Shown here piece by piece: positions 10,616-22,895 of a stretch of DNA of 64,000 nt; the first letter of the stretch is position 1; each line of letters starts with the position of its first letter. The notes under the pieces are model-generated. The model saw only the letters and a program-made list of their open reading frames with translations, did not search any database and was not told the origin of the DNA. The position numbers and the translations under genes are program-made. Origin of the DNA: Phlebotomus papatasi (Eukaryota; Arthropoda; Insecta; Diptera; Psychodidae); contig NC_077223.1 of assembly GCF_024763615.1 (NCBI RefSeq), positions 48,980,627 to 49,044,626 of the forward strand, given 5' to 3'.

Positions 10616-13600
10616 GTTTTCTTTAATATCCAAAAAAAGTAGTTAAATAATTTTGTGTAGGATAATAATTGATCCACTGAACTCAAAAATACCATCCATT
10701 CTTCATTATCTCTTTCCGTTTGGGCGCCAGGTGAGAAAAGGTAGAGACCGCCTCCAGGCGGTCATATCGGTTTAAGGCATAAAAAAACTGAAATATTTTT
10801 ATTGAAAAATAGTGAGCAAATAGTAAAATAAATTAATTTTAAACGTTTTTTATGGATGAATGTTGTATGATTATCTAAAAAATGATAATTTTTAAGAAAA
10901 AAAAACGATTATAAGTTTTATAATTAGACGTTAATGAAGCTCAAGGTGTTTCAATGAGACTGATTTTAAAACTAATATGTCGCAGGCTAGGTATGAAAAC
11001 GTCATCTTCTTGTATCATTTGAAGGTCCTTTGAAATACATTGCTCATCTTCTGGTTTTATTCCACGATCTGAGGCTATGGTAACTAAACTATGGTAACCA
11101 AACTAAAGGTCAAAATGATTTCAGCTTCAGAAAATAAGTTAGTAAGAATATAACTGAGGACACTGTAGATATTTCAACTTCAAATAAGTAATATTATCGC
11201 AGTAAATGCGTTTTATAGAATGACCGCCTTGAGGCCCCAATCCGCAAAAATTACTCTGACTCAAAAATGACTGGTTAATAAATGGTCAAAAAAATTACTC
11301 CTAACTGGAATTGGACTAATTTTTAGTCATAGTCGCGTCGAATTTTGGTCACAGCATTACTCAAGATTGAATTAGTAATATAATAGTTATTTTGCGGTTC
11401 TAAAATTTACTCTACCATACAGTAACAAAAGCGACCCCAAATGACGGTATTTTTCCGTACAAAAAATAACGCGCCAAAAACAATGCATTTGGCGTCCTTC
11501 TCTAGCGCATAGGTACGAAATCGACGTACAGACTTTGAAAGAAAACGTTAAGTGCACTTCACAACTTTGTATTGCATTACCACTGTAGACAATATTTTCT
11601 CAACAATTCTTCACATTTTCAATTGTTTTCTACTACGTTCTATGTAAATTTCTCTAATTTTTCCCTAATTCATTACACACATTTGCGAAGATTTTTGCCG
11701 TTCGCCTATTGCTGAATGAGCCATTCGACATGTCGAAAATTTTCCCACAACACAAAAAAAATCTTTTAAAATTTTCACTGAATAGGCCTTCTCGATGCAA
11801 TACTTTAATCATAGGACACTCCAGAGACTGGAGCAAACTCCTAAATCACAAAATTTCATTTTGCAAAAAAAAATGTTTGTGTGTTTATTATGCAAAAAAT
11901 TGCCTAATTTTCACTTAACTTCTGTCGGCACTGTACTTTTTCGAATCACAACACACATCTCTACTGAAGGAGCTTTTCCTCCCAATGTACACTATTATAT
12001 TGTTGAGAAAACATGAGAAAATATCAATTACTTTGCGAATTCATAGCTATGAATAGTTCTATTTGCCATTATTTGACAAGTGAAATTTCCCCTCAGATAT
12101 ATCTAGTAAGGAGAAGAATTTTTATTAGTACACTGGAAGTCGGCGTCATATTTTAGTCGTAGGCGGGTAATCTCAGAGTTATTATGACGCCAAATGACTT
12201 CCGTAATTACCGTCATATTATTCCCCACTTTCCGTCATTCGACTCTCTGACGACTGTCATAGGACCCGTTTTTGGAATCCAGAATACATACATCCAACGG
12301 TAATCTTACTCCAAAGTGCTATTTGGGGCGGTCTTATCTGTTGGAGGGTTAAGTCAAGAAGATCGTATTGAACAAAACCGATAATATTCTAAAATTTTGA
12401 TGTATTTACTACCATTTTATTCTTATTTAAAAAAAAAATGAAACCGAAAATGAAGATAATACAGCATCTTAGTTTGATGCATTTTTTAAACCACCCTGTA
12501 ATTTAGATGCTCAGTCATTATACAAAGTTTTAGCCTGATCTACTAACGGTAGATTTCACCACAGAACGTTCACCCTAATAAAGAATATAATTGTCTGTCT
12601 ATTGATAAAAAGTACATTAATACGATTAAATTAGTGAAACATTGAAAAGATCACTGAATCTATCATTTTATAGATCATGCCATGTTAAAGAAGAATGTTT
12701 CAAGCCGATTTGTAAATTTAGTTGAATTTTGTGATACGTTTGACATATCAAACATATATTTAATTTAGGGAAGTATACCCAGTGATGCATTTTTTTACTC
12801 CCTCAACCATCCCTTAATTAATGCACACACCAATATAGAAGTGACATGGAAATTCAATTGTGGCATTTTCCACCCCAATGATTCAATGTCAGGGTAAAGG
12901 GGTGTGATGGGAGTGTCGCTAGATGTTCTTTTGACGACATTTCAAATCTCTCCCGCACCCGTCTGTGTGGAAATTCACAGCATCGCCCTATAAATACACA
13001 TAAGTAGAATAATATGTGCAAATAATTCTCCTGAGTGACAAGCGACTGACAAAGTCATTTGCCTTCGTGTGCCTTTGAAATGAGGTAGACATTTCATTGC
13101 AAATCTCCGTTTTCTAACACCCCCTCCACCTACCCCAAACCATTTGCAGATTATCATATACACTTCCCATACGATGTTCTTCGTTACGTTTATACACCTT
13201 CCTAACTCGTAGAATTCATTCCTTCATTCAACACAGTCAGAAGCACGAGAAAAGGTAAAAAAAAAATTGCAGGAAGCAGCAAGTTTCAGTTGTGGAATCT
13301 CGCTTTCTCTGCAGAACAAACAAACCATCTTCATTAAAATCTTCCCTCTCAGCGAAGCACACAAAAAGGCAGCCACCCCTTCAGACAATTTCACTTATTT
13401 GGAAGATACGTCTTTGCGGTGGTCTTGCAAACGTCAGAGTTTCAAACTGTTGATTCCACCAAAAATCACAAGACACACATTAAGCATTTTCAACTCTGAT
13501 TGCAATGTTGAATGATGTTGAATGTTGCAGAAAAGAGATCTCTGATAATATGCTTCTGAGGAAACTTAGGGAAGTGCATACTTTTGTATATGAAAGTATA

Positions 13601-13815
13601 ACGTTTTTTAAACACTGGTATATAGGGTATATATACATATTTATGTATACATATATACACTCCTATATATGAAGACTTCAGTGCTATCAAATTGGACTCA
13701 AATTTACTCCAATAGTGTTAACCGCAACCCCAATAGGGATAAGCGGTTGAAAATGAATGAATGAATGACTGTCAATTTTACTAAACTATATTGTATGTTT
13801 TTTTATATTTATTAT
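10616..13815. other. Non-coding stretch; possible decayed element 11234-12345
   Basis: No recognisable gene. A short perfect palindrome (GACCGCCTCCAGGCGGTC) lies at about 10745-10762. Sequence near 11226-11250 (GACCGCC...GGCCCCAAT) and the reverse complement near 12320-12345 (GACCGCCCCAAAT) share GACCGCC and CCCCAA blocks and could be decayed ends of one element with internal dyads such as those around 11440-11480 and 12130-12250. This is weak. Around 13610-13680 there is a TA-rich simple repeat, and a GAATGAATGAAT run is near 13753. Confidence 0.35.
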
Positions 13816-13816
13816 A

Positions 13817-13866
13817 TAGGGGAAACTGGGGTACCACCAAACACTTTCTGGGGCACCGCAGTAAAC
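13817..13866 (+). mobile_element. Fragment of a TA-flanked GGGGAAACTGGGG element
   Basis: TA followed by GGGGAAACTGGGGTACCACC matches one end of the complete 212-bp element at 41568-41779. Only one end is present; the sequence runs directly into a SINE-like copy, so the rest has been lost or replaced. Confidence 0.55.
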
Positions 13867-14026
13867 ACCCCTTCTTCACTGCACTTGATTTCACGGGGCA
13901 TGGGACTGACAACCCCATCCCAGTATAAGAAAAAATAATAATGGATGTCCCGAACTCCCCTTTTGGGAAGGCCTAGTTTCGCTATGGAATGTTGTGCCAC
14001 CATTATTATATTATTCCCTCTGTTCC
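13866..14026 (+). mobile_element. 5'-truncated SINE copy
   Basis: This segment matches the body and tail of the tRNA-headed SINE at 42837: shared blocks include CACTGCACTTGATT, GGGCATGGGACTGACAAC, AAGAAAAAATAATAATG and GGAATGTTGTGCCA, then an ATT-rich tail. The tRNA-like head is missing. It is useful as an uninterrupted reference: the SINE at 42837 carries a 985-bp insertion exactly at the TA that is intact here (around 13940). Confidence 0.65.
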
Positions 14027-14533
14027 GAAAAAGGTCGTACATTTTTTCCGTACAAAATATTCTAGCAAATGTATGACCCTTTTTTCGGAAAAGAGGAAGT
14101 AATAAAATTTAGATCTTTAACCATTTAATCTTTTTAGAACGAAATAATTTTCTTTTTCCTTTTAACCAACTGAAAAATCACTTAAATATATCCCTATATA
14201 TCTATCCCAAAATATATCAGAAATATTTAAAAAAAAAAACCAAATACGCTAAGATGGACTAAATAGACTAAAATAATAGTAGACAAAAAATAAGATTTTA
14301 ACTGCATGAAGGCAATGGTCAATTAGGAACAAGTGTTTTTAGGTGTAAAAGTAGCAAAACTTCCATTTTCTAATGTAAAATCCGTAAAATCTGTAAAGTC
14401 TTTAAACTTTTTTTTTTTCAAATTCCTTTTTTCATACTCCAAATTTTAATGGATCACACTCGTTTTGTCGAAACGTTACTGTTTCGTTAATATAAAACGC
14501 GTAAAACAGATAGACATAGATCAATTTATTGTA
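14027..14533. other. Non-coding spacer
   Basis: AT-rich sequence with no recognised feature. A short inverted pair around GTACATTTTTTCCG and a decayed copy just before it may be a minor palindrome. Confidence 0.4.
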
Positions 14534-15397
14534 CACCGAGAAAAATGTGGATGGTAAAATTTACCATCCTCCATACAAAATTCTAATGGCCGGATAGTAA
14601 AAAAGTCACCCAGCAAACGCGATATTAAATTGGACTGTCAAAAATTGTAGAATCTATTGTATGGATAGTAAATTCTAATAGCCGGATGGTAAATTCTAAT
14701 ATCCCCGGATGTTAGATTTTACTAGCCGGATGGTAAATTTTACTGGCAGGATAGTAAATTTTACTAGCCGGATATTAGAATGAAAAATGTCGGAAAAATT
14801 TATTTTTCCTTATTTTCATTGCTTTTTGGCCATTGTTTGAGGGCTTGGGGCCCTTCTTGGATGATATTCTCTGTATTTCAAGCCATTTTGGTGCGTGAAA
14901 ATTGACGACTGCGCCGAGATTTGAACACGCGACCTTTGTGATGACAGTCCAGCATCTTCCAGCTGCGCCACGAATTCCTATAATGTATTCAAAGCATATC
15001 GGGAACCGTTGCATCGGCACCCACGATATTCAAAATTGACATTCTAACAGCAGGATGGCAAATTACTGGCTTGGATGGTAATTTCAATCCAAATTACTAT
15101 CCTCCGTTAAAATTTACTGTCTTCCAGTTAAATTTTAACATCTAATATGCGGCCAGTAAAATTTACTTCCCGGATATTAGAATCTAAGAGAGGTCAAGGT
15201 AAAATCTAAATGAGGATAGTAAATTTTACCATCCGGCTGTTAGAATTTACTATCCATAGGATAGTAAATTTTAAAATGTCAAGATGGTAAATTCTAAAGG
15301 AAAGTTTCTATGGAGGATGGTATTTTCTACTATCTTTTGAGATAGTAGAATTTAAAGACACGATTTGTAGAAAATACCATCCAAATTTTTCTCGGTG
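14534..15397. mobile_element. 864-bp MITE with CACCGAG ends, TA duplication and repeat-rich arms
   Basis: The element begins CACCGAGAAAAATGTGGATG and ends with the near-perfect inverse (CATCCAAATTTTTCTCGGTG), and is flanked by TA on both sides. Both arms consist of degenerate tandem pieces such as GGATAGTAAATTTTAC and GCCGGATGGTAAATTC on alternating strands, so the whole element is strongly self-complementary. Its middle carries a tRNA-like segment on the minus strand (listed separately). It encodes no transposase. The end sequence is related to the CACTGAG MITEs at 17488, 24838 and 48771, which suggests one mobilising transposase of the TA-targeting (Tc1/mariner) type. Confidence 0.8.
14905..14980 (-). 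other. tRNA-like sequence with pol III box A and box B
   Basis: Read on the minus strand, TGGCGCAGCTGG (14959-14970) fits the pol III box A and GTGTTCAAATCTC (14916-14928) fits box B, at about normal tRNA spacing. Pairing of the acceptor and anticodon arms looks incomplete, so this is more likely a tRNA-derived head of a SINE or a captured tRNA pseudogene than a working tRNA. It sits in the centre of the 864-bp MITE. Confidence 0.5.
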
Positions 15398-17487
15398 TAG
15401 GTGAGATTTTCAGTGTGAGCAAATCGGATTTCATTCAAATTCGATTGGAAGATTTGGATATTTTGTTCAGTGGTTTTGTATAAAATCAAGCTTATAAAAC
15501 AAATGCAAATTTTATTTTTAAAATAAAATATCTGCGATTTGGACGAACTGACAGAAAGCTGGTTTATGGGTTAAATATAGATGTAATGTCCCCTACAATT
15601 ATGCCGAAATAATCACAAAAATCGGTTAAGCGGGGGTTGAGATAACTGAGTTTATTTGTTATATAAATTGGTTTTTCAACTTTAACGCTCCTAGCATTAG
15701 TCTTACGATATTCAAATTTTCTAGAAAGCTGTAGTGTTTTGTGGAAGCTCTCATTTGTGCCCTCAATCATCAAATTCGGTCTAATAAAACCGCAGATATG
15801 GAGTTTTGAATTTCGTGAAGTTTGACCTCTCATATCTCCAGTTATATTGTAACCACAGCGAACCTACGCAACTTTTTGGAAACGTCCTAGACTGGACTTC
15901 GACACTCTAAAATTTGATTACATTGCAAATTGGCGTTTTTTAGACAAATTAGTTTGAATTTTTATGCTATACCGCAGCGCTACCAGTAGTGAATTTTTAA
16001 ACTGTCATCTAAAAAGTGTTCATCGAGACTAAACCAAAAAACCAAAATTTAGGGCAAATTTTAAATTAGAACCTTAATTATAGTCCGGTCTATTTTTAAA
16101 CTTTAGCTCCTTCTAAGTAGGGCAGGAGTGCCCGAGGCACTAAAGTTTTTTTTGTTTGATAGATATAAAGAGCAGCTATAACATAATATAATACATGCCA
16201 CAGGGCTGAAGATAATTAATATTGAAAATTGATAAATTTTCCTTTTAATCGTTCCTATATAGCAGTAGTTTTATGAACTTCGACATCCTTGATCAAATTC
16301 TTACAATTAGAACCGGAGCTTAGAACCATTAAAAGAAAAGCTGAATGAATCTTAAGGAAGCATCTTTTTATCTGTTTTTATCTTTTTTCTGTCTCTTGTA
16401 TTTTCTTTTTAACTCTTTATCTTCTTTTGTTATTTTTCTTTTAATTTTTTTTCTTTATCACAATTGTAAGAGGGATGAACTTAAGGGTTTAAATATGGGT
16501 TAATTTTAAACCGGTCAATTTGACCGGGTCTTGGTAGGTTTAGTGTTAAATAATAAGTAAACTTTGTCGAAAACCGCTAGTAGATATCTCTCTTAGTTTG
16601 GGAGTTATAAAGCTCCAAAGGCTCCAAAGAGCGATTGGACGGACGGATAGTCAGGAAGCTTTTTTTAGACCCCCTCCCCGCCTCATATATTCGTGTGCAC
16701 ATTTGGATTATAGTACATAAGATAGTTAAGCATCTGACCTATTTGTTATCCACAAGCTAGTCTGGGCTTATCATTGATTTTTCTCAGTTAGTAATATTAA
16801 CATTTTATGAGACCCTTTTAATAAAGTTCAAGATAAGTTAACTTGTTACTAGGTTAAAGGTCAAACGGTAAGAAATATCAGCTTTTAGTCTTCGGTGATC
16901 CCTTCTTATAATACTATATTCCCTTTCCAAAACCATTTCTCTTTTTAGTTTAATTCGATAGCGGCTCCAACAACTAGTTTTATTTTCGGAAATGTTTAAG
17001 GAATAGCACCAGTGAAGATATCGTCCATATTATGGCCGCAAAATTCGGGATTTTGAGTTTTTTATGGTCAGAGTTAAACCACTCCTGAAAGTTTATTTTT
17101 AAATCAATTTTGTCAAATTTAATTTTTTTTGAAGATCTTTAAATTTCAAACGCAGCTGTATTGCTCTTAATCGGTAAACTTAATCGTTGCATATTTTATG
17201 ATCTCAATTCCTTCCCTTAAACTTTTTTTTTAAAATGAAATGTTAAATTTCGCAGGTAATATGGCATAAGATTACTTTAAGTTGATAGACTAAAAGATTC
17301 ACAAATGATGATTTTTTGCGTGCCGGATATGTCTTCAAACGCTTTGAGTTGCAATCACTATGAATTCACTTGAAAGAAATCTTAGTTTATTATATACGTT
17401 CTTAATAGTATTCATAATTTTTCACACAAATTTGTATGTAATATATTGTGTGACGAGATGTTTAGTTTCAGTGTACTACTAATACTA
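15398..17487. other. Non-coding DNA with dispersed repeat at 16280-16680
   Basis: No gene recognised. 16280-16680 shares diverged blocks with 47820-48190 (GATCAAATTC.TACAATTAGAACC, TTTGGGAGTTAT.AAGCTC, and a GGACGGA motif at the end), showing a dispersed repeat family of unknown type. 16860-16990 contains wording similar to the upstream part of repeat A (ACGGTAAGA.ATATC, then TTCGGTGA). Confidence 0.5.
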
Positions 17488-17740
17488 CACTGAGAAATAA
17501 AGAGGCTGCGATTAACATTTTTTCGTCATTACTTTAACACTTTTTGGGTGTAAAAATATATCAACATTTTTTAATGTTAATTTTACACCTTTCAATGGTA
17601 AAATCAACATGAAAGAAGGATACCTTTAACACCTAATACACCTAAAAAGGGTAATATTTACACCGTTTTTGGATCAATACTGCAGGGTAAAATTAACATT
17701 TCCGGGATGTTATTTTAACTTTTTCGGATTTCTCTCAGTG
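17488..17740. mobile_element. CACTGAG MITE, copy 1
   Basis: A 253-bp element starting CACTGAGAAATAAAG and ending GGATTTCTCTCAGTG, flanked by TA on both sides. Internally it has AACATTTTTTAATGTTAATT and paired GGTGTAAA/TTTACACC blocks, giving strong secondary structure. It has no coding capacity. Two more copies (24838 and 48771) match it over the full length. Confidence 0.85.
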
Positions 17741-20172
17741 TAGGATTATTAGGGATAAAGTGCCACATCATCCAGGACCATTTCCACCATACTCCACTTT
17801 CTGAAGGTCCCTCCATATTTTTTTCACGAAGGAAGAAAAACAAATTAAAAACTAATTGTGGAAGATAAGGAAAATGTTTTTTTCTTTAAATGCTATTGTA
17901 TTACTTTAATATTGTACTATTTATTTGAATGAAATTTAAATTAAGTTTACCGCTAAATCTCAAGTCAAATCCTCTGGATTTTTCAACTCATCGAATTTAT
18001 GTTTGAGTTTCAAGTGCAATTTTATTATCGTACGCGCTTAAGTAGATATCTCAATAGCCATATATCAGACTAAGCCGATAAATAGATTAGGTTCCATCAG
18101 CTAGACACCCGCATTCGTGGTGTGAATTCTGTACGTATCCACCACACATAGAGCCGCATTGGATATACCACCCCCATCCCATTTCTAAATGGCGTATCTG
18201 TGTGTATGTGTGTGCATGGCAATTTGAGGGGTGGAAAACTTCAGCCGGATGTTGGTGAAGCTACAGCATTTTCCTTTCTCCAGATCACTTGCTCTCGAAT
18301 ATATCTCGTGTATGCCTCTCTCACATAAGGCCCATCCTCAACATTCGAAGAACACGCGGCACAAGTTTAATCCTAGCCGGATTACACTAAGTGTACCATA
18401 GATTCAGCGATTTTGGGCAAAACAAGGAATCAGAAGCAATGTTGCGTTAAAAGGATACCCTTGTCTCTTTTCCTATGGATATATTGAAGTGGTTGACACT
18501 ACAATTCCTATTCACTGTGCTCCAAATCCAGATACTCAATTTGCGTGAATCTATTTGGAGATCTCTTTATTCATGAAGATTCTTTTCTCCAGAGAATGTA
18601 GAATACTTTTCGAAAATAAATTAACTTTATAAAACGGCAGTACTAACTCAATAGCGCAATTGACTTTCGCCATTTCCAAGAGAAATGTCCATAAATATTT
18701 ATGATTTCTTAATATGAAAAATGACCTATCCATAATGGCTTCTTTATGTTAGAAATCACATTAATTATAAGTTACTATACAATGTTACAAATTAAAATGA
18801 TTTTCGGTAGCCTATTAATACATAACACCAGCTTAAACTCCAGGGCACAAATAACTTCATAGTGTCCCAAAAAATACGAAAATTCGTCCGAAAACCAACA
18901 TTATTACATTTCAGAGGACATGAAGATGGCACAATGTATGTTTCAAGCTATGAAACCTCCCCTCTAGCCAATCTGACACTGGAAAAGTCTTCTTGAAGAA
19001 AAGAACAACAGAAAGTGTATTTAGCAAAATGGAAAGTTTTCCGTCTCGTAAACTTAATTACAGTCCAAAATGAGTCCCGGATGGTGTTACTTGGCCACTT
19101 CTTCAAATTACCCCAAGTGTGTTGAAAAAAATTACCCACCGAGGAGGAACTTAAACAGAAACCATTCCTCGACATGTTTCAATCTCACTCCTCAATTTCT
19201 TCTTCGTTTTTTTTTTCTGCCCTGATGCTTCGTTCCTTTCGTGGGTGATTTAAGTGGGAAAAATAGAAGTCATTAGAAAAGTTTAATTAGATTTTTTTTC
19301 TTAGTTATACCGGGATTCCTTCGCTTCCGCTCAATTGTCGCATACAATCATTTGAACATTCACTTTCTAAGAATTACCATTATTTTTCGCATGGTAAATT
19401 GTCCAGCGAAGGACATTGTACCCAATTGGTATCACAATCTTATTCCAAGGGGTGACTTCTTTTTTATGATTGTCTCAAGAACCGCACATCGGATTTTTTC
19501 CCTACTTTTCAGTCCCCAAGGGTGTTGTTCTATGGCCGAGGAAGGGGAAATACGTAGGCAGAAAGAATAAAATCAACTTTCGAAATGACAGTGGGAGTTT
19601 GTAGATGAAGAATTGGGAATTGGTAACTATTGATATCAATCGATGGGGTGGCTCGTTTTAACTGTTCAATTCGATTTTATTTTCTCCAAACGCATCAAAT
19701 ACATATACATTATTGTTATCAAATCCCGAGAGCACTATATCCACCCTTCACACTCTCTACACACTCTTTTATCCAGAAAATCCGAGAAATAGCCGAAGGA
19801 GTCGCATGGTAGAAAATTATATAAAAGTCTTTGAAATACAGTCTTCACTAAGAAAAATTTCACAAATGAAAATCGTATGAAATATATCCATAAATTTTCA
19901 GGATCAAATGCGTGTTTTGCTTGATAAAATCAAAAATTTATTTGTGTATGTTTTGAATGAATCACAGAATATTTGTTCTCTATAGAGACGTATACGTCTG
20001 TAACATTGGATGAATTGCTTTCTAAGAAAATGCTTTTTCCTCCTGAAGTATATTCTTAGTTGAAAATTTACCTTTTAGTATTGTATCCTTTTAATACTTT
20101 TTCCATATACTATTTTTTAATTCTCTGAAGAATTAATTTATTTTACTGGTCAAACTCCACCAGAGAGGGCAG
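17741..20172. other. Non-coding DNA
   Basis: About 2.4 kb without a recognised element. The base composition around 18050-18350 is less AT-rich than the rest. Open frames of 60-75 codons on both strands overlap each other and carry no recognised domain. Confidence 0.45.
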
Positions 20173-20174
20173 TA

Positions 20175-21287
20175 CAGGGTGAGTCAATTGAACTGCAACT
20201 TTTCACAGTGCTGTATTTTTTATTTGAAAATGAAATTTTAGTTATGACATTGACCAACAAAATGCCCCTTTTGGATAAGTCGAGAGAATTTGCATTCGCT
20301 GATCGTGAGAGCCACCGTGCACTCGAAATCAATAAGGAAATGTTGTTTTTTAGCCAATCTTCTTTCACGCGCGATTTCTGTAATGGTTCCGAGGCTTAAT
20401 GGAATCTCCACTATTTGTAACCAATTTTTTGTGTACTCACGGCTTCAGAGCTTCTTCCAGGACAATTTCCCGATACACATTGATATTCATTTTGACCACA
20501 TATAGTCCAAAAATACCAAAAGAAAGCGATAATTTGACATCGCGGAAGTCCATACCAAAAAAAAATAATGGTCCTTGACTTTCGGCGGACGTTCAAATGT
20601 TGAAATTATGATATGACGTATGACCTTTCCCTTAGGTAGATATAATCATTTTACTTGTTCACGAATTGCTCAATTAGATAATTTTCCCCATGAGAGAAGC
20701 TGATCTTCGGAAATTGGCCTCTAACGGCCAAGCGAAGCAACTCATTCACCCAATCAAGCATAACTTTTTCTTGAACATCGATAAAATCTTACGCTTTTTA
20801 GAATTTTTAAAGTTTCATATAGAGGTCCTTTTCAGATATTTGTGTCATACTTATTTGGAATATGTGTGTCTCAGGGACCGTTTGTCTACTGCTATGACGT
20901 GGATTTCGTTCAATTCGCTTCTTCACCTTAAAGACGATGATTGACAATGATGCAATGTTTTTTCGACATCCACCATAGAGTCTTATAATACTGACAGTAT
21001 TCCTGTATCGAGTTATATTTCAAAACTCAATAGATTTAATCCCATTCAGGTCTTGAATGGACCTAAGGATAACTATTGGAACATTTCCGGTCAAATATTG
21101 AGCAATCGCGCCATCATATTTGATTGCCATTACGGATAAAAAAATCATAAAAAATTTTCATAAATGCATTTGTGGAATTGTAACCAATAAAGTGAACTAA
21201 CTTTATGCAAAGTTTGAGGATGCTGTCCTAAACGGTTTTAAAGTTATAGCGATCTAAATTTACTTGCAGTTCAATTGACTCACCCTG
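20175..21287 (-). mobile_element. Complete but degenerate mariner-family transposon
   Basis: The element is 1113 bp long with identical 24-bp terminal inverted repeats beginning CAGGGTGAGTCAATTGAACT, each flanked by TA, the standard target duplication of Tc1/mariner. Length and ends fit the mariner family. Transposase remnants run on the minus strand (listed separately). The perfect inverted repeats contrast with a badly broken coding region, so the ends may have been kept by mobilisation in trans or by gene conversion. Confidence 0.85.
20200..21150 (-). pseudogene. Broken mariner transposase
   Basis: On the minus strand the first helix-turn-helix is at about 21060-20970 (VILRSIQDLNGIKSI then NITRYRNTVSI). 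The second begins near 20930 (KVKKRIERNPRHSSRQ then TVPETHIFQI), very close to the mariner consensus. A central part near 20596-20411 corresponds to the catalytic-domain core (NINVYREIVLEEALKP in one frame). 20368-20260 reads WLKNNIS...ISSARWLSRSANANSLDL, matching the region of the third catalytic acidic residue (usually W-P-x-x-S-P-D-x-N-P-x-D), with the PD aspartate changed. The segment before the terminal KGGHF-like tail is deleted. Multiple stops and frameshifts mean no function. Confidence 0.8.
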
Positions 21288-21689
21288 TATAGGGTCGAAT
21301 GATCACCTTTTCGACAGGGAACCCCTATTGACACTTTTGTCAAAATGTTGAAATTCATTTAATACGTCAAATAAAATATAAGTAATGTAGCGTTTTTTCG
21401 TTAATCTGCGTTTTTCGATAAGGATAAGTGTTCGAATTTCGTATTCCAAATGGTACAGAGAGGATGTCAAAAAGTCCTGACACGAGTTCTTAAAGTATCA
21501 ATAGGTGTTTTTTGTACACCCCCCCCCCCCAATTTCCATCTTCCACCACGTCCAGAGGCCAACACAGTTACTGAGAAGGACTTTAAATGAAACCTTCAGG
21601 AGACCCCCCCCCCAATGAGTTGACCCTGAGATATCTAACATACCCCTTATATTGCCCTCACCCCTCCCCTTCTCCACCAAAACCATATT

Positions 21690-22410
21690 TTTTCGGATTG
21701 CTCGGAAACGATTCGTACGCTTTATTCATTTCCGGATATGTTTTAGAGCGAAGGTAGCCAAAATCCCGAAAGTTCAAAATCCTGAAAAAGATGGAATTAT
21801 ATGGAGGATAATGTGTTGGATAATTTCTCAAGACACAGAAAATTTCCCTTTGCCTCCAGTAAACGCGGGTGCAATCGTAAGATTAGCTATGACACTTTTA
21901 AAGATTCGGGATTTTGGCTTTAGGGATTTTGGTCCATTCGGGATTGTGACTTTCGGGATTTTGGCGTTCGGGACTTAGGCTTTCGGGATTTTGATTTTTG
22001 GGATTTTAACCGGGACCCGATTTAGAGATTGTCCAAACGAACATTTCGTCTTTATACGAAAATACCGTTGAAACATTACTAATAACGGTTTTTCAAGGTC
22101 AGAAGTTTAAACGGCTTTATAGAGCATACATCTCAACTCAACCCAATGGTATCATGTTTGGGCTCGTTTGAATGCTCCGGGTGTTTGTGATAAAATGAAC
22201 CAGTTTTAATTGGGTTCTCTGTTCAAAAATCTTTTTTTTATTCCTAGGGTGTTTTGGGCGATCCTTTGAATGACTTATGAATCGATTCAAAACGGTTGTG
22301 AAACCAGTAAACGGTAAATGATGCGAAAGTATTTTTGAAATATAGTATCTAAGTCACGAGTTCGAACATTTCGCAAAATATGGGACGCTTTGCTATTTCT
22401 TTTTTCTTTG
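21690..22410 (+). repeat. Repeat A copy, interrupted by a foldback element
   Basis: Sequence before 21748 (TCCGGATATGTTTTAGAG) and after 22020 (AGATTGTCCAAACGAACATT) together match the continuous run TTTGGATATGTTTTAGAGCTAGTCCAGG...AACATTTCG of repeat A at 44139 and 51128. The 3' end (GTTCGAACATTTCGCAAAAT.TGGGACGCTTTGC, about 22367-22410) matches the ends of the other copies. This makes the site of the foldback insertion visible as an occupied and an empty site. Repeat A has no recognised coding content. Confidence 0.7.
21749..22020 (+). mobile_element. Foldback-like element, copy 1
   Basis: A 272-bp element flanked by the duplication TTTAGAG (21742-21748 and 22021-22027). The left arm has GCCAAAATCCCGAA units, the right arm has inverse TTCGGGATTTTGGC units in tandem, and between them is a unique core of about 110 bp (GGAATTATATGGAGGATAAT to GACACTTTTAAAGATTCGGG). 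The right terminus reads TTTTAACCGGGACCC. The arms are inverted relative to each other and built from a 15-bp repeat, the architecture of foldback elements. Confidence 0.8.
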
Positions 22411-22448
22411 GCATAAATTCTCAGTAAAGAATACTTTTAATCATATAA

Positions 22449-22895
22449 TAGGGTAAGTGTGCCAAATTTCGGCATAGTTGCATGCAAGCCTCAAAATCTA
22501 AAGTCTGAAATGTAATGTTTTAAATTCAAATTGATTTTTTTTATTTTTAAAGAGTTCTTAAAGAACTCTTAAAGAGTGTTGCTTGGAACCTTGTAAAGAG
22601 TTTACCGTCTTTATTTACATACTTTGAAGTCATTCTTAATACTTAAAATGAATAAAAATGTAGACATAGCTTTGGTGCCCTATTTCGGCCACCGTCATTC
22701 TCATAGTTCCTTGCCCTTCGGAAATTCTTCCAATATCTTTTTCACGTCATCTCGTTTGTCGAAGCAACATTTTTTGTTATTCTTTTGCATTGTATAATCT
22801 CTAGAGTACGTAAAATCTAAAAGTTCATGGAAATTCGAGGAACAAAAAAGGTGGCCGAAATTGCAAGCTGGCCGGAATTTGGCACACTTACCCTA
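22449..22895. mobile_element. TA-flanked MITE, GGGTAAGTGTGCC family
   Basis: Ends are TA-GGGTAAGTGTGCCAAATTTC and its inverse GAATTTGGCACACTTACCC-TA, so the inverted repeats are about 25 bp. Further inverted pairs (TTTCGGC...GCCGAAA) lie inside. No coding capacity. The related longer element at 35120-35747 has the same ends. Confidence 0.8.
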
